Assembly: GCA_033296885.1 (NCBI GenBank)
Contig: MU864098.1
Location: 1-26,274, forward strand
Reading direction: 5' to 3'
DNA length: 26,274 bases
Origin: Triangularia verruculosa
Taxonomy: Eukaryota; Ascomycota; Sordariomycetes; Sordariales; Podosporaceae
Position 1 is the stretch's first letter, and each line of letters opens with the position of its first letter. The position numbers were made by a program, and so were the translations under genes. A model generated the notes under the pieces. It searched no databases and was not told where the DNA came from. It saw nothing but the letters and a program-made list of their open reading frames with translations. Shown here piece by piece: positions 1 to 8,460 of this stretch.

Positions 1-191
1 TAGACTAAGTACAAGCACTCAAAGCCTCTGTACTGTGACGTCTTGCCCACTGTAATAACAGTGGTCTTGCTTCCTTCAGCACTGCTGTCGTACCTTTCTT
101 CCGCTTCCGCTACGCACTGCTACAGCGCATAGTTCACTGTAGCTCCCCTGTAGGCACTGCATTACAGGCCTATAGGGCAACGCAGCAAACA
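1..191 (-). mobile_element. LTR fragment, young family, cut by the window edge
   Basis: Read on the minus strand from 191, this begins TGTTTGCTGCG and matches the complete LTR at 22612-23176 over its first 191 bp. By eye the identity is about 95%, with a few substitutions and one 2-bp gap. It is not RIP-mutated, although the LINE next to it is. The boundary at 191/192 is sharp: the LINE zinc-knuckle reading stops there. The rest of the LTR, and any internal region or second LTR, lies outside the window, so a solo LTR cannot be told from a full element. Confidence 0.85.
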
Positions 192-1320
192 AATAGGATA
201 GGTAAAGTTTCCGACAATTTTTATTAAACGATTTATAAAGCCCTCCGCATAAAACGTATTTCACAATAACTTCCGTATACTCGCTATAACAGTAGCTCTC
301 CTTAGCGCAACTTACATACACTTAAGCATTCCTACACTAGAAAGCTTTATAGCCGATCTATTAGTAATTATAATATTATTCCGGCCGCATCTGACGCTCG
401 AACACTCCTATATATCCTAATTCTCCTCCGGCGTAGAAGAAACCATCGTTCAGGAGCCTCTTAATATTACCGGCCTTAATAATATATATTACTATAAATC
501 TATATGCTTTTACACTATCTTTCCGGCTTAGCTAAACTATCTTAGCAATCTATACGTCGTTCTCCTAACTTAAAGCTTTAGAAGCCTTAAGAAGGACCTT
601 ACCTTCGTAGTCGAGGACGGCCATACGGTTAATATTATCGACCTTAACTAAGTATAGCTAGTTTCGAAAAACTCTTACACCCGGCGCCTTCTTAGCTTTA
701 ATAATATTCTTAATTTTCTTTAATTCTTCTTCGTTCCTACCTATAATTCTAAAGCGGCTGGTATTTCCTCTATCTCTAATAACCGCAATATAACGCCAAC
801 TCGGCTAATCGCCGGGCGCTTATATTTTATTTTCAATAAACTTACGAAGCGCCCCTAGTATAGCTTTTCCGGTATATTCTTCTAGCACCCTAAATATATC
901 CACCGTATAAAACGCTAACTCTAGCGTCGCCGCCCGACCTATGGAGAAGGCCGGGGTAGGAATACTGGCGGGAGGGGTACGTTTAACGACGTCCGTATAG
1001 GCTGGCCGAACCGATAGGGCTCCTTAAATTCCCGTCGTAGCGTATAACTGTAGTCTAGTGCGCTACAGCTCGCTACAAACTTACGTAAGTTCCTCTCGCG
1101 CTTACGTAAACTCCTCTCGCACTTACAATAGTTCCTAGGCCAACTGGGCCGTCATTTTGGCGACTTCCTCTACCATACGGTCCCTGAATTTTCCAAATTC
1201 CATCTAAACTTCTACCTTAATAATATCCAATTTATTATTAAAGTCATAGTCCACGGGTTATTCTAGGCCTCGGGTTCCCTTACTCGCCTTATCGGCGGCT
1301 ACAACCCGGATTATACGAAA
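192..1320 (-). pseudogene. RIP-degraded Tad1-type LINE ORF1 (Gag-like)
   Basis: Minus-strand translation gives a Gag-like ORF1 of the kind found in fungal Tad1-clade non-LTR retrotransposons, broken by many TAG stops where CAG is expected. A middle domain (about 780-420) reads with the family pattern APGVRV..LY.VKVD..NR..VLD. Three CCHC knuckles follow toward 200. In the first, at about 340-400, the frame RPE-Q-CYNCQEIGHKAFQC is still visible, with Cys and His changed to Tyr and Gln to stop. In the second and third, most ligands are also Tyr. ORF2 (endonuclease and reverse transcriptase) would lie beyond the left edge. The LTR at 1-191 inserted just after the third knuckle. The right boundary near 1320 is where the normal-composition island starts and is approximate. 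Confidence 0.8.
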
Positions 1321-1679
1321 CTTGTGGCTTCTGAGCATTCTCTCACTGCCGGTTTCCTCCTCCCATAATTTCAATGTTCAAACTGTCTCCGCACGGGCCA
1401 GCTTCATCCTTGGCTGCGGCTGGGCACAATGTATCTGTGCTCACTTTGTACAGCTACACGCCAGCTCCAAAATTGGCTGCAACTGGGACGGTCGCCGACA
1501 AAAGCACTAGCCGCTTTCGGTATTTCCCGGTTATGCGACTGACAAAGAATGTAGCCAATCAAATGTGCATATAATAAAGACTCGATAGCTGCATAATCGT
1601 ACACTCGTATCGCGGACAAAAATTAAAACCACATTTTCCAGATACAGTAGACCGTAAAAACGAAACTAAGAAACATGTT
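1321..1679. other. Intergenic, no gene recognised
   Basis: Base composition returns to that of the gene island. The short open frames on both strands overlap one another and show no family motif. The end nearest 1680 could be 3' flanking sequence of the TPR fragment. Confidence 0.5.
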
Positions 1680-1970
1680 CTAGCTACTCCACTCGGCGAC
1701 GGTGGCCAAAGACGACAGCGTGTCTGGATGCTCTGCACCAAGTAGTCGCTGCCGAGCCTGGGCACACTCCTCTATCAACGCTAAAGCATCTGAGTGTTGA
1801 CCTTGGCTTTTCCAAGTAAAAGCGAGGTTGGCCATGCTCGTCAGCGTATCTGGGTGATCGGCCCCAAGCTTGGTCTTGCGAGTCTCCATCACCTGCACAA
1901 ACAGCTTCTCGGCCTCCTCCCACCGGCCCTGGTTCCAAAATAAGGAGTCTATTTCGAGCAGCCATCAATG
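1680..1970 (-). pseudogene. TPR (kinesin-light-chain type) gene fragment
   Basis: The minus frame gives about two tetratricopeptide units with the typical spacing: NQGRWEEAEKLF..V, then LGADHPDTLTSMANLA, then LGAEHPDTLSSLATVA, ending in a stop after EWSS. The pattern LG..HPDTL..M.NLA is the hallmark of the TPR tails of fungal NB-ARC/NACHT and patatin-like self-recognition proteins. In that setting TPRs bind ligands or oligomerise. Here only about 95 residues remain. No nucleotide-binding domain lies upstream; the frame runs into the 3' end of the next gene near 1970. I read this as a 5'-truncated relic rather than a gene. A spliced tail of the neighbour at 1972-2580 is possible but there is no clear intron. 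Confidence 0.65.
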
Positions 1971-1971
1971 A

Positions 1972-2580
1972 TTAATCTAGTGGTATCCCCAAGTCCCGCA
2001 AGCTTTGGATCGGTCGACGGTTAGGATTGATGTAGGAGTCCTGCTCCTTTTCAACCCCCGTGATTATATCTGCGTCTGTGCCTGTGTCTCCTGTCTCTTT
2101 CTCCTTCCCCTTCTTCACAGAACGAGGCAACCAAGCAGATCTGCGCTTGTCCTGAAACCAGATTCTGATTGGCCCCCCTTCCGTACGCTCCTCGAGCTCG
2201 TTTATCTCCCTCATACTAATATGGGAGATGAGGTATGACTTCCTCTCAGGCACGGGCTCTGTGTCGTCAAAGTCTGCTACCGTGGCCTGAGCCGTAGCAT
2301 GCACCTCGGCTATGTCGAGGAAGCTGCCGAGTTCTTCGGTCGTCTTGAACATGCTTTCAGGTCCGATAATGACAGGAAATCGGGGTTCGGGCGCTGTGCG
2401 GTTCCTGAGTGCGGCAGTATGCCAGGCTCCAGGGTTCCGAGAGTAGTGACTGCCCTGGTGTGCTTTCTGCAATTCGTACTCTTCTTGCTCTCTCTCCATT
2501 CGCCGGCGCTCGTCATCGTCTTCAAGTTGCTTCTTTTGCAGCCCATGCCGTGCAATGGCACGTCGTAGGTCGTCAGGCAT
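1972..2580 (-). CDS. Hypothetical 202-residue charged protein
   Basis: This is one open frame of 202 residues with no family I recognise. The N-terminus (residues about 1-45) is rich in Arg, Glu, Asp and Gln and is likely to form a helix or coiled coil (KKQLEDDDERRRMEREQEEY). The middle contains FPVIIGPESMFKTTEELGSFLD. Residues about 155-180 are a Lys/Glu/Thr-rich, probably disordered segment. There is no signal peptide, membrane segment or catalytic motif. The start at 2580 is the first Met of the frame. Base use is like the nearby genes and not RIP-like, so the frame may be real. It abuts the TPR fragment at its 3' end and is divergent from a weak open frame starting at 2704. Confidence 0.5.
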   Translation of the reverse strand: MPDDLRRAIARHGLQKKQLEDDDERRRMEREQEEYELQKAHQGSHYSRNPGAWHTAALRNRTAPEPRFPVIIGPESMFKTTEELGSFLDIAEVHATAQATVADFDDTEPVPERKSYLISHISMREINELEERTEGGPIRIWFQDKRRSAWLPRSVKKGKEKETGDTGTDADIITGVEKEQDSYINPNRRPIQSLRDLGIPLD

Positions 2581-2703
2581 GTTGTTTAATTATCGTGTTG
2601 TTCTGGGAAGTTGATCCAAAGATGAGGTGCAACAAGATGATATGGGCCAAAATCAAAAGGGAAAACAGGAAGAGGAGAGGTCATGTTCCATTTGAGTTGA
2701 GAT

Positions 2704-3042
2704 GTGATGGTTCATAGAATTAGCCGCCCCGCCCCCGTTACCCCACTGCGCCTCACACTGCGCCGCACACTTTCCACAGCTCAAACCCCCAAGCGCTCAG
2801 CTGGGGTCAAAACCAGCGGCTACGAAACGCCGTTGGCTTTTTTCTCACGACCACTTCGTGCAGGAACACCTCCCAACTCCCAAGGAGTACCTATCCGAGG
2901 CTCCATTCACCCTCATCGGCATGTGTCATATCGCCAACGGACCACGGCTGCTGCGTCAGGTAATGGCGGTTACGCGCATATCATGCCCCTGGGCGGTAAT
3001 AACGCGCCTACCACAGCGGGGCAATATGGTGGCCGAACATGA
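2704..3042 (+). CDS. Possible first exon with presequence-like N-terminus
   Basis: This is an open frame of 112 residues. Its first 30 residues are basic and rich in Ser, Thr and Leu (RLTLRRTLSTAQTPKR), resembling a mitochondrial targeting peptide. The remainder is low in identity to anything I know and ends just before the inverted-repeat element at 3081. It could be the start of a gene interrupted by that element, or a chance frame in GC-rich DNA. Without transcripts the chance explanation is at least as likely. Confidence 0.2.
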   Translation: MMVHRISRPAPVTPLRLTLRRTLSTAQTPKRSAGVKTSGYETPLAFFSRPLRAGTPPNSQGVPIRGSIHPHRHVSYRQRTTAAASGNGGYAHIMPLGGNNAPTTAGQYGGRT

Positions 3043-3080
3043 AGTCCAGGCCTGGACATGATGTTCCACAAAAGCCGCAA

Positions 3081-3522
3081 GTCCCAGTCAAACATCATGT
3101 CCACCACGAACATCATGTCCACCCTCCAGTGGCCCCACAAAAAGGATGGCTCTGAGGGCCCTGATTAGCCCAGGGCCTGGAACCAAGGCCTCCTATTGGC
3201 CGGTTCAATTATCCTGTACTAGTGGTTAAAAATGGAGGTGCAATTGCAAGAGCCTTGCAATTCGAACAACCACTATAGCCAGGAATTAAACGCTGGCCTC
3301 GCCAAAAAATATCCGTGACCTACCACTTGGTAGGCTGGCCACTTAACCACCTGGCCACTCGACCAATCACAGATTTGGTTGGTATGGCCCTACCTACCTT
3401 CGGCTTAATATATTGAAGCCCACGGCAGGAGCTTTCAGGTGGAAGGAGCCTTGGCCTGGCCGGCCAGTAGGTGTGGGGCGTTGGACATGATGTTCGTGGT
3501 GGACATGATGTTTGACTGGGAC
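3081..3522. mobile_element. MITE-like element with 41-bp perfect inverted repeats
   Basis: The 41 bp at 3081-3121 recur as an exact reverse complement at 3482-3522. Each arm contains the motif ACATCATGTCCA twice, separated by CCACGA. A further partial copy of the motif (GGACATGATGTTCCA) lies just outside the left arm at 3057-3071. The 360-bp centre has no coding capacity but holds a tRNA-like stretch. The size and the identical ends fit a non-autonomous inverted-repeat element. I could not find an obvious target-site duplication at the arm boundaries, so the true ends may differ. Confidence 0.6.
3250..3371 (-). repeat. tRNA-like (SINE-like) stretch
   Basis: On the minus strand from about 3365 the sequence reads TGGTCGAGTGG, matching the tRNA internal A box. 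About 70-90 nt further on comes CGTTTAATTCCTGG, a degenerate B box, flanked by GCCAG/CTGGC that can pair as a T-stem. Between them CCTACC/GGTAGG can pair as an anticodon-like hairpin. The long gap and imperfect loops argue against a working tRNA. A degenerate tRNA-derived SINE head is a reasonable reading, but it rests on short motifs. Confidence 0.3.
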
Positions 3523-3654
3523 ATACGGTTCAACGGTGGCCACCATGTCCACAGATAGGGTTTTCCCACTACGGTAGTCACCTACTGTCTTATTAGAAGT
3601 CATAAAAGCCCATCATGTCGTTCCTGCAGACCTATCTCGGCATCAACAAACGCC

Positions 3655-3851
3655 TTTGCTTTATCTTAATACGCCTCATCGATTCTAATACACCTACTTC
3701 TCATCAACTCAAACACACAAGTAATACGAACGAAGGTCTTCACTTCTCCTTCCTACGCCTCATCGTTTGTTAAACATACCTTGTTGTTTTTCATATATAC
3801 CTCATCGTTTATCACATATACCTCATCACTTTCATATACACCTCATTGGAT
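3655..3851 (+). repeat. Degenerate CCTCATCG repeats upstream of the amidoligase start
   Basis: About six irregular copies of a unit of the form ATAYACCTCATCG occur before the start codon at 3857. The last three are closely spaced, with a period of about 22 bp (3795-3850). The stretch is pyrimidine-rich and likely falls in the promoter or 5' leader. Because the last part is open in frame with the gene, it creates an in-frame upstream Met at 3767, which I do not favour as the start. Confidence 0.55.
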
Positions 3852-3856
3852 CAAAG

Positions 3857-5226
3857 ATGCTGTCATCTCTCGACTTCGGCGTAGAGATAGAGCTTCTCAT
3901 AGCCCCCTACAAACCCGAACCAACCTTCGCAGATGTGCTGGCCAAAAATGGTTGGGACAGCAATGTCGGGTCGCAGTTACGCCCAAAAGCCACTGCAGGT
4001 ACTTACAGGGACATGGAATTCCGTCAAGCACAAAATCGGAAGGCCTTGAGAGAAGCAATTGCTGCTGCCTTGAAGGAAGATGGTATCGAGACCAACACAG
4101 CAATCACATCGGACTACGAGGCTTGGAGTGTAGTTGACGAGCCCGCCTTAGGCGAGCTCCCAGGATACTGTAAGTCTATCTTCACTACTGATCGACAAAG
4201 GCACCCTCACGCAACAGCGGCGCGCCCTCACGCAATAGCGGCCGCGCCCTCACGCAACAGCGGCCGCGCCCTCACGCAAAGTAATTGTTAGACAATAAAC
4301 TGATATTATTTATGATAGGGAGAATGGAATTTGTTTCCAAAATCTTGTCTTCCGGGAAGGATTGGCACACGGAGCTCACGCGCCTCTTTGCTATCCTTAA
4401 GAGAAACTGCCGCATCCGCCTGACCCACGGCTGCTCCATGCATGTCCATGTCTCCCCAGGCCCTTCAACCTTCAACAACTCGCAACTTAGGTCCATTTGC
4501 AAGGCAATCTGCTATTTTGACGACGCCATCACGCGAGTGATGCCGGCCGACCGCAAGGAAAATACTTGGGCCAGGTCCAACTTCATGCCCGAACGCCCCG
4601 TCAAGGGAGACACCAGCAGCAGCAACCAGTCTGTTAACCCTAAGATCAAGCGGTACTACAGCCTGGTCCAGACCCAGAGCTTCTCCCAGCTCTGGAAGTA
4701 CTTCGACAAGGTCACCTCCAACCAGGTCCACAGCTTCATGGCAAATACCGCCGGCAACAACTCGAGGTACCTCTCCTGGAACTTTGAAAACATCACCCAG
4801 CAGTGCGGCACGCTCGAGTTCAGGCGACCCCCGGCCGCCGACACAGCCGAGAAGGCGAACCACTGGATCGCCTTTGCCCTCGGCTTCGTGGCACAGGCAA
4901 TTGCGGCCGATTGGAAGGCTGTTGAATCCCAAAAGCGCGGGGGCGGCGTCGCTGAGCTCAGGGCCCACGTTGTGCGAGGACTCCAGGGTTTGAAGATGCT
5001 GCCGAACTGTTTTGCGTCTCTCGGTCCAATATCAGAGGACTCTTCGAAGCCGCTCGTGCTGTCGCCGGAGCAATTGCTGGAAATGGAGGAGTTGCAGCGT
5101 GCCAAGAGCAAGACCTCGAGCCCGTTTGCTTCAAAGGCAAATTCTCGGGCCAACACGCCAAACAGTAGCGCTAATAGCACCCCTTCGGTTGGTAGGAGCG
5201 ACTCCGGTGGCTGGGGACGTCGTTAG
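3857..5226 (+). CDS. Amidoligase-family enzyme (Amidoligase_2), two exons
   Basis: Exons 3857-4169 and 4319-5226 join across a GT-AG intron (GTAAGT donor, branch-like CTGAT, acceptor ATAG) to give 406 residues; the junction codon is TGG. Exon 1 starts MLSSLDFGVEIELLI, the usual opening of fungal amidoligases. Exon 2 continues with MEFVSKIL, then CSMHVHVSP (His146 and His148), then LEFRRPP (about residue 270) and a helical WIAFALGF segment. These match the family's order: acidic strand, HVHV motif, arginine motif. The family belongs to the glutamine-synthetase-like COOH-NH2 ligase fold and is predicted to form amide bonds using ATP; fungal substrates are unknown. The last 60 residues are Ser/Asn-rich and probably disordered. 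Met3857 is chosen because the upstream in-frame Met falls in repeats. The neighbour downstream is convergent. Assignment to the family is firm; function is inferred. Confidence 0.88.
4194..4280 (+). repeat. 22-bp GC-rich minisatellite inside the intron
   Basis: Within the intron, a unit close to CCCTCACGCAACAGCGGCCGCG is repeated about three and a half times in tandem. The copies differ by one or two bases. It makes this 149-nt intron longer and much more GC-rich than usual. The donor and acceptor lie outside the array, so copy-number change would alter intron length but not the protein. Confidence 0.8.
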
Positions 5227-5638
5227 GTGGTATCTTGGAGACTGTGTAATAGGCTTTTCCTTTTGTCTAAGGCGTTGTAATTCTTGACGATGACATGGAA
5301 ATCTTGGGATTAATCACTACTGGCCGAGGTTATACAATAACGGCCCGGGAGTTAAACGTGTTGAGAGTATAGTGGTTTTGTGTTACTATGTGCTTTTTTG
5401 CTTTTTTGCATTGTCACTGTTGTGAAAGCTTGAGTTGACTTTAGCGCAGCACGTTGAGCTGAGGTGGTGTAGGCAGCAAGTCAATCTGTCTGAAGCACTG
5501 AGGAAATGGAAAAGAAAAAAGAAAAAGGACTAGTTAAGCTCTTGAACTCCCTAGTTACAATGACAATATGAAGAAAGTTTCATGATAACAATTTGCCTTG
5601 AAGCAAAAACCCAGCATCATTGGTAGATCGATGCTCTC
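5227..5638. other. Convergent 3' intergenic region
   Basis: This lies between the stop of the amidoligase gene (plus) and the stop of the membrane protein gene (minus). It contains A/G-rich and T-rich runs (about 5390-5410 and 5507-5530) as expected around fungal polyadenylation sites. No gene is seen. Confidence 0.5.
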
Positions 5639-6934
5639 TCAACATTTCCCCCTGTCTGCCGATCCCGGTAGCTCTGATACGGAATTACCCCCCACCTCAA
5701 ACTGATAGTCGGGTGGTATGCTATTAATCAACCCAGGCTGATCAGCAAAATACCCGCTCTGGGTGTACATCGTGTACCTCGCATTCTGCCCCTCTCGTAT
5801 TGACCAGCTCGGTCTTCGCTCTCCGGCTGGGGTTGGTGCAATTGGCGAGGGCATAGGAATGGCGTAGCTAGTTGGTCCAGACCATTGGCTTTGCTGCTGC
5901 TGCTGCTGCTGCTGAGGGTGGTATTGTTGATGCATATGGGGTTGCTGCTCCGATGGTGCAACTGCATATCCTGACCTGAACGAAGAAGGACCTAGTGCTT
6001 GGTTGACCATTGACAAATGGTGGTGATACGCCGCTGTGATTGGCGTCCTTGGGGTGCGTATAGGCTCCTCAGTTGCATAGTTGCTGTCAGGAACCCACGT
6101 GGACGATGGTCTTCTCCCCCCCGTTCCTAGGCTTGCAATTTCAGGACCTGGCCCGGTAGGGGTGGATGCCGTCAATGGTGACCTAGCTGATATCGGCGGG
6201 AGATAATCATCATTGAAAGCCTTTGAGTCTGGCCTGACCATGTTGTCGTTTCCTGCCGCTGTTGTTGTGATCAAGGGTGGTGGAACAGAAGGCGCAGAAA
6301 CACTTGGCCTTGCCGACGAAGGGGGACTCGACCGAGATAAGCTAAAGCTCCATAGCTTCTCGGTGGTGAGGGTCGTGTTGAGATTCTGAAGGGACTCAAC
6401 TTGACGCCGTAGTCTCCTATTTTGCGTGCAAGAAAAGCCTAGCGCAACGATGCTGGCGAGGAGAAGGGAGCCCAACAGACCGGCTGCGATGATCGGGACG
6501 AGGCGCATCCAAGGGGGCATATTGGCTGGCAGGCCGGGCATTGAGTCTTCTACCGTATTTCGAAGACTTGCCCCATTGTTGTCGGATATGCTGATACTGC
6601 CACCAGTATTGTCGAACTGTCTGGTTACTGTCCCTAATCCCCGAGAAAGAGTGAAGTTCCGAGCACAACACTCTGTCTTATCGCACACCATGCCGAGGTT
6701 ATCGTAACAACAACACCAAGCGCCGTTGCCGCAATGAAGCATGGTGTACGATGGCTGTATTGGCATAGAGATGTGCCGACTCGATCTGCCACAGTAGGAT
6801 GGACAAGCTGGGTCCATTCCTGTTGGATCGGTGCATCCTTGTGACCAAAATGTGTGGTTGTCTCCTCGCTGGGTTGCGAAACAGAGGCAACTCGTAAGCG
6901 AACTGGAGGGGAAGAGGCGCCGCATCTTTCTCAT
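5639..6934 (-). CDS. Single-pass membrane protein with Cys-rich ectodomain
   Basis: This is a 431-residue open frame. Residues 1-25 are basic then Ser/Leu/Cys-rich, a weak signal-peptide-like start. Residues about 30-95 hold most of twelve cysteines, including a CCC triplet (74-76) and a CC pair (89-90), so a disulfide-bonded outside domain is likely. Residues about 145-167 form one hydrophobic helix (LVPIIAAGLLGSLLLASIV), followed by the basic stop-transfer QNRRLRRQ. The remaining 260 residues are Pro/Ser/Thr-rich and disordered, with a run of eight Gln near residue 341 encoded by CAG repeats. This architecture is common among fungal surface sensors and mucin-like proteins, but I recognise no named family. 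An in-frame TAG lies 15 nt before Met6934, so an earlier start would need an intron. It shares a divergent promoter region with the gene at 7914. Confidence 0.75.
   Translation of the reverse strand: MRKMRRLFPSSSLTSCLCFATQRGDNHTFWSQGCTDPTGMDPACPSYCGRSSRHISMPIQPSYTMLHCGNGAWCCCYDNLGMVCDKTECCARNFTLSRGLGTVTRQFDNTGGSISISDNNGASLRNTVEDSMPGLPANMPPWMRLVPIIAAGLLGSLLLASIVALGFSCTQNRRLRRQVESLQNLNTTLTTEKLWSFSLSRSSPPSSARPSVSAPSVPPPLITTTAAGNDNMVRPDSKAFNDDYLPPISARSPLTASTPTGPGPEIASLGTGGRRPSSTWVPDSNYATEEPIRTPRTPITAAYHHHLSMVNQALGPSSFRSGYAVAPSEQQPHMHQQYHPQQQQQQQQSQWSGPTSYAIPMPSPIAPTPAGERRPSWSIREGQNARYTMYTQSGYFADQPGLINSIPPDYQFEVGGNSVSELPGSADRGKC
5891..5914 (-). repeat. CAG trinucleotide run (polyglutamine)
   Basis: Eight consecutive GCT/CTG units on the plus strand encode an uninterrupted Gln run in the cytoplasmic tail of the membrane protein. 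It lies inside a wider Gln/His-rich patch and is a likely site of length polymorphism. Confidence 0.85.
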
Positions 6935-7913
6935 GTTGAAGAGGATCTAAAGTCATGACTGAAAAAGGGAGCATCATGGGACCAGCCACGTTGAATACGG
7001 GAGGAAAAAGCGTCCAAGTCTCGGGTTTGGGGAGGGTCGGGGTAATGTGGTGTCGGCATTGTCATCGAGTGTCTTCATATCGGGTTCCCAACGTCTCGTA
7101 AGTGGGTGCAAATGGGTTCCGGTGCTTTGGTGAGGTTTTCGGTTCGGCCTCATGTGGTGCGCCAGAACAGATTTAGCCTGTCGATCCTGGAGGGTATCTG
7201 CAGCTCTGTCAGTGCTCATGGTGTCGCTTTGGTAGGAGATCAAACGCGCCGGGACGCTTGGGTAAATCGTCATAGCCATACCAAGAACCTAAGACCTGGC
7301 GCAGCTCAACCTCAAAAGAAAACGTGGCAAACCTTTCCGATCGATTTAATGCAGGTATTGATATTGGCACCAGCAGCTTTTGGTTGTTGTAACGTCCAGA
7401 AGGTGCAAGGTGACTGCCCATCTCTATCTGGGAAACCACAGCAAGAACAAACGGAAGGCGCAACATGCATCTAGATGCATTCTTGAACGCGGTCAGGTGT
7501 CGACTATCTTCGCTACATCTATGACTGTCCCTAGGAGGAGGAAAATGGATTAGTTTCAAGACAAGGTGTGGTGCCTGCTGTGGGATTTTGATTCCGTGGA
7601 CTTATAGACACCAATATCATCTACTATTAGATAGCATAGATAACATGGTCTGTCTGGGAATATAAACCGCGTCTCCTGGCACGCCCTGTCTTTATCCCAC
7701 GACTCTTTGCCGACGGGAATGTGATAAATCTGATCCACGACGTCTGACGGACGGGAGCATCTTTAAACCGGAGCAGTGGATTGGCTGCTGCCTTTTGTCC
7801 AACCATACCAGGAGCAAAAGGAAGCCGCACCTGCTGAACTCATCAACCCCGCACAAAGATCGTTCAACCGCCCACAAAAGGCTTTGCAACTACATCAGTC
7901 GAATCCTTGCGTG
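6935..7913. promoter_or_regulatory. Divergent promoter region
   Basis: This 979-bp gap separates two genes transcribed away from each other (minus from 6934, plus from 7914). A TATA-like AATATAAA at about 7658 would serve the plus-strand gene. A perfect 16-bp palindrome lies at 7465-7480. Short open frames on both strands (for example 6974-7279 minus and 7106-7474 plus) show no family features and overlap one another. Confidence 0.45.
7465..7480. promoter_or_regulatory. Perfect 16-bp palindrome
   Basis: ATGCATCTAGATGCAT equals its own reverse complement over all 16 bases. It lies near the middle of the divergent intergenic region, about 530 bp from one start and 435 bp from the other. That is suitable for a dimeric regulator acting on both genes, but no factor can be named. 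Confidence 0.45.
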
Positions 7914-8441
7914 ATGGCCAGCTTTTGGAGCGAGACACTCAATTTTGTCACGTCCTTCTTCTCTCTGCCTGGTGACGGCTCCCCTGCACCACCGCCTACC
8001 CTCGTCACGATCCGGGGCATCCGCTTCCCATCCGACCCCTCCACCGAACCCCATCTTTTGACCGTGAAGACAACGACCGACGGTGTCGACAACGGGCCCG
8101 ATGCTTGTTGGGGACACGTCCCGGATCTTCGTCCATTCTGGAAGACGGAACAAGGATGGCAGTGGCGAGACATCGAAACCTTCCGCCTAAAGAACCAGGC
8201 TATCGTGAGCTGTAACGGGCTTTACATCCTGTTCTATTCCTTCGATCTCGAAAATCTTCCCCAGAACGAGAGGTTCCCGGAGGCGATTTACGGAAGAACT
8301 CGATGTTTTGCAGGGGATGCGTTTGTGTTCAAGATCCAGGGAACGGAGGTAGGAGAAGACTTGGGAGAAGATGGTTGGGCTGCCTGGCAGGATGTGCCGG
8401 AGGATATCTTGAGCCTAGATATCATGAAGATCTCCCTCTGA
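7914..8441 (+). CDS. Hypothetical 175-residue protein
   Basis: The frame is open from 7776, but I choose Met7914 (MASFWSETLNFVTSFFSLPG). The segment before it is low in structure, and an ATG at this point gives a compact protein. The N-terminus is hydrophobic and aromatic and could be a signal or membrane-associated helix. The rest is rich in Trp, Phe and acidic residues (WGHVPDLRPFWKTEQGWQW; FRLKNQAIVSCNGLYILFYSF; FAGDAFVFKIQG), which suggests a small beta-rich soluble domain. I recognise no family. It ends 20 bp from the stop of the HET relic on the other strand, so the two are tail to tail. Confidence 0.55.
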   Translation: MASFWSETLNFVTSFFSLPGDGSPAPPPTLVTIRGIRFPSDPSTEPHLLTVKTTTDGVDNGPDACWGHVPDLRPFWKTEQGWQWRDIETFRLKNQAIVSCNGLYILFYSFDLENLPQNERFPEAIYGRTRCFAGDAFVFKIQGTEVGEDLGEDGWAAWQDVPEDILSLDIMKISL

Positions 8442-8460
8442 GACTCCTCTCTACCCACCT

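Noticed and set aside
76..321. 81-codon minus frame as a gene
   Set aside because: It is a junction artefact: its first part is the LINE knuckle region and its last part reads into the inserted LTR.
1322..1765. Overlapping short frames on both strands at 1322-1765
   Set aside because: They are mutually overlapping with no motif, and part of the region is covered by the TPR fragment in another frame.
3767..3856. In-frame upstream Met for the amidoligase
   Set aside because: The added 30 residues are translated CCTCATCG-type repeats. The family's conserved start begins at Met3857.
4465..5180. Long minus-strand frames opposite the amidoligase exon 2
   Set aside because: They are antisense to a clearly identified coding exon, and no motifs are present. 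GC-rich codon bias explains the open frames.
7776..7913. Upstream start for the 175-residue gene
   Set aside because: The extra 46 residues have no conserved-looking structure and overlap the promoter side. Met7914 gives a compact protein. This is not certain.
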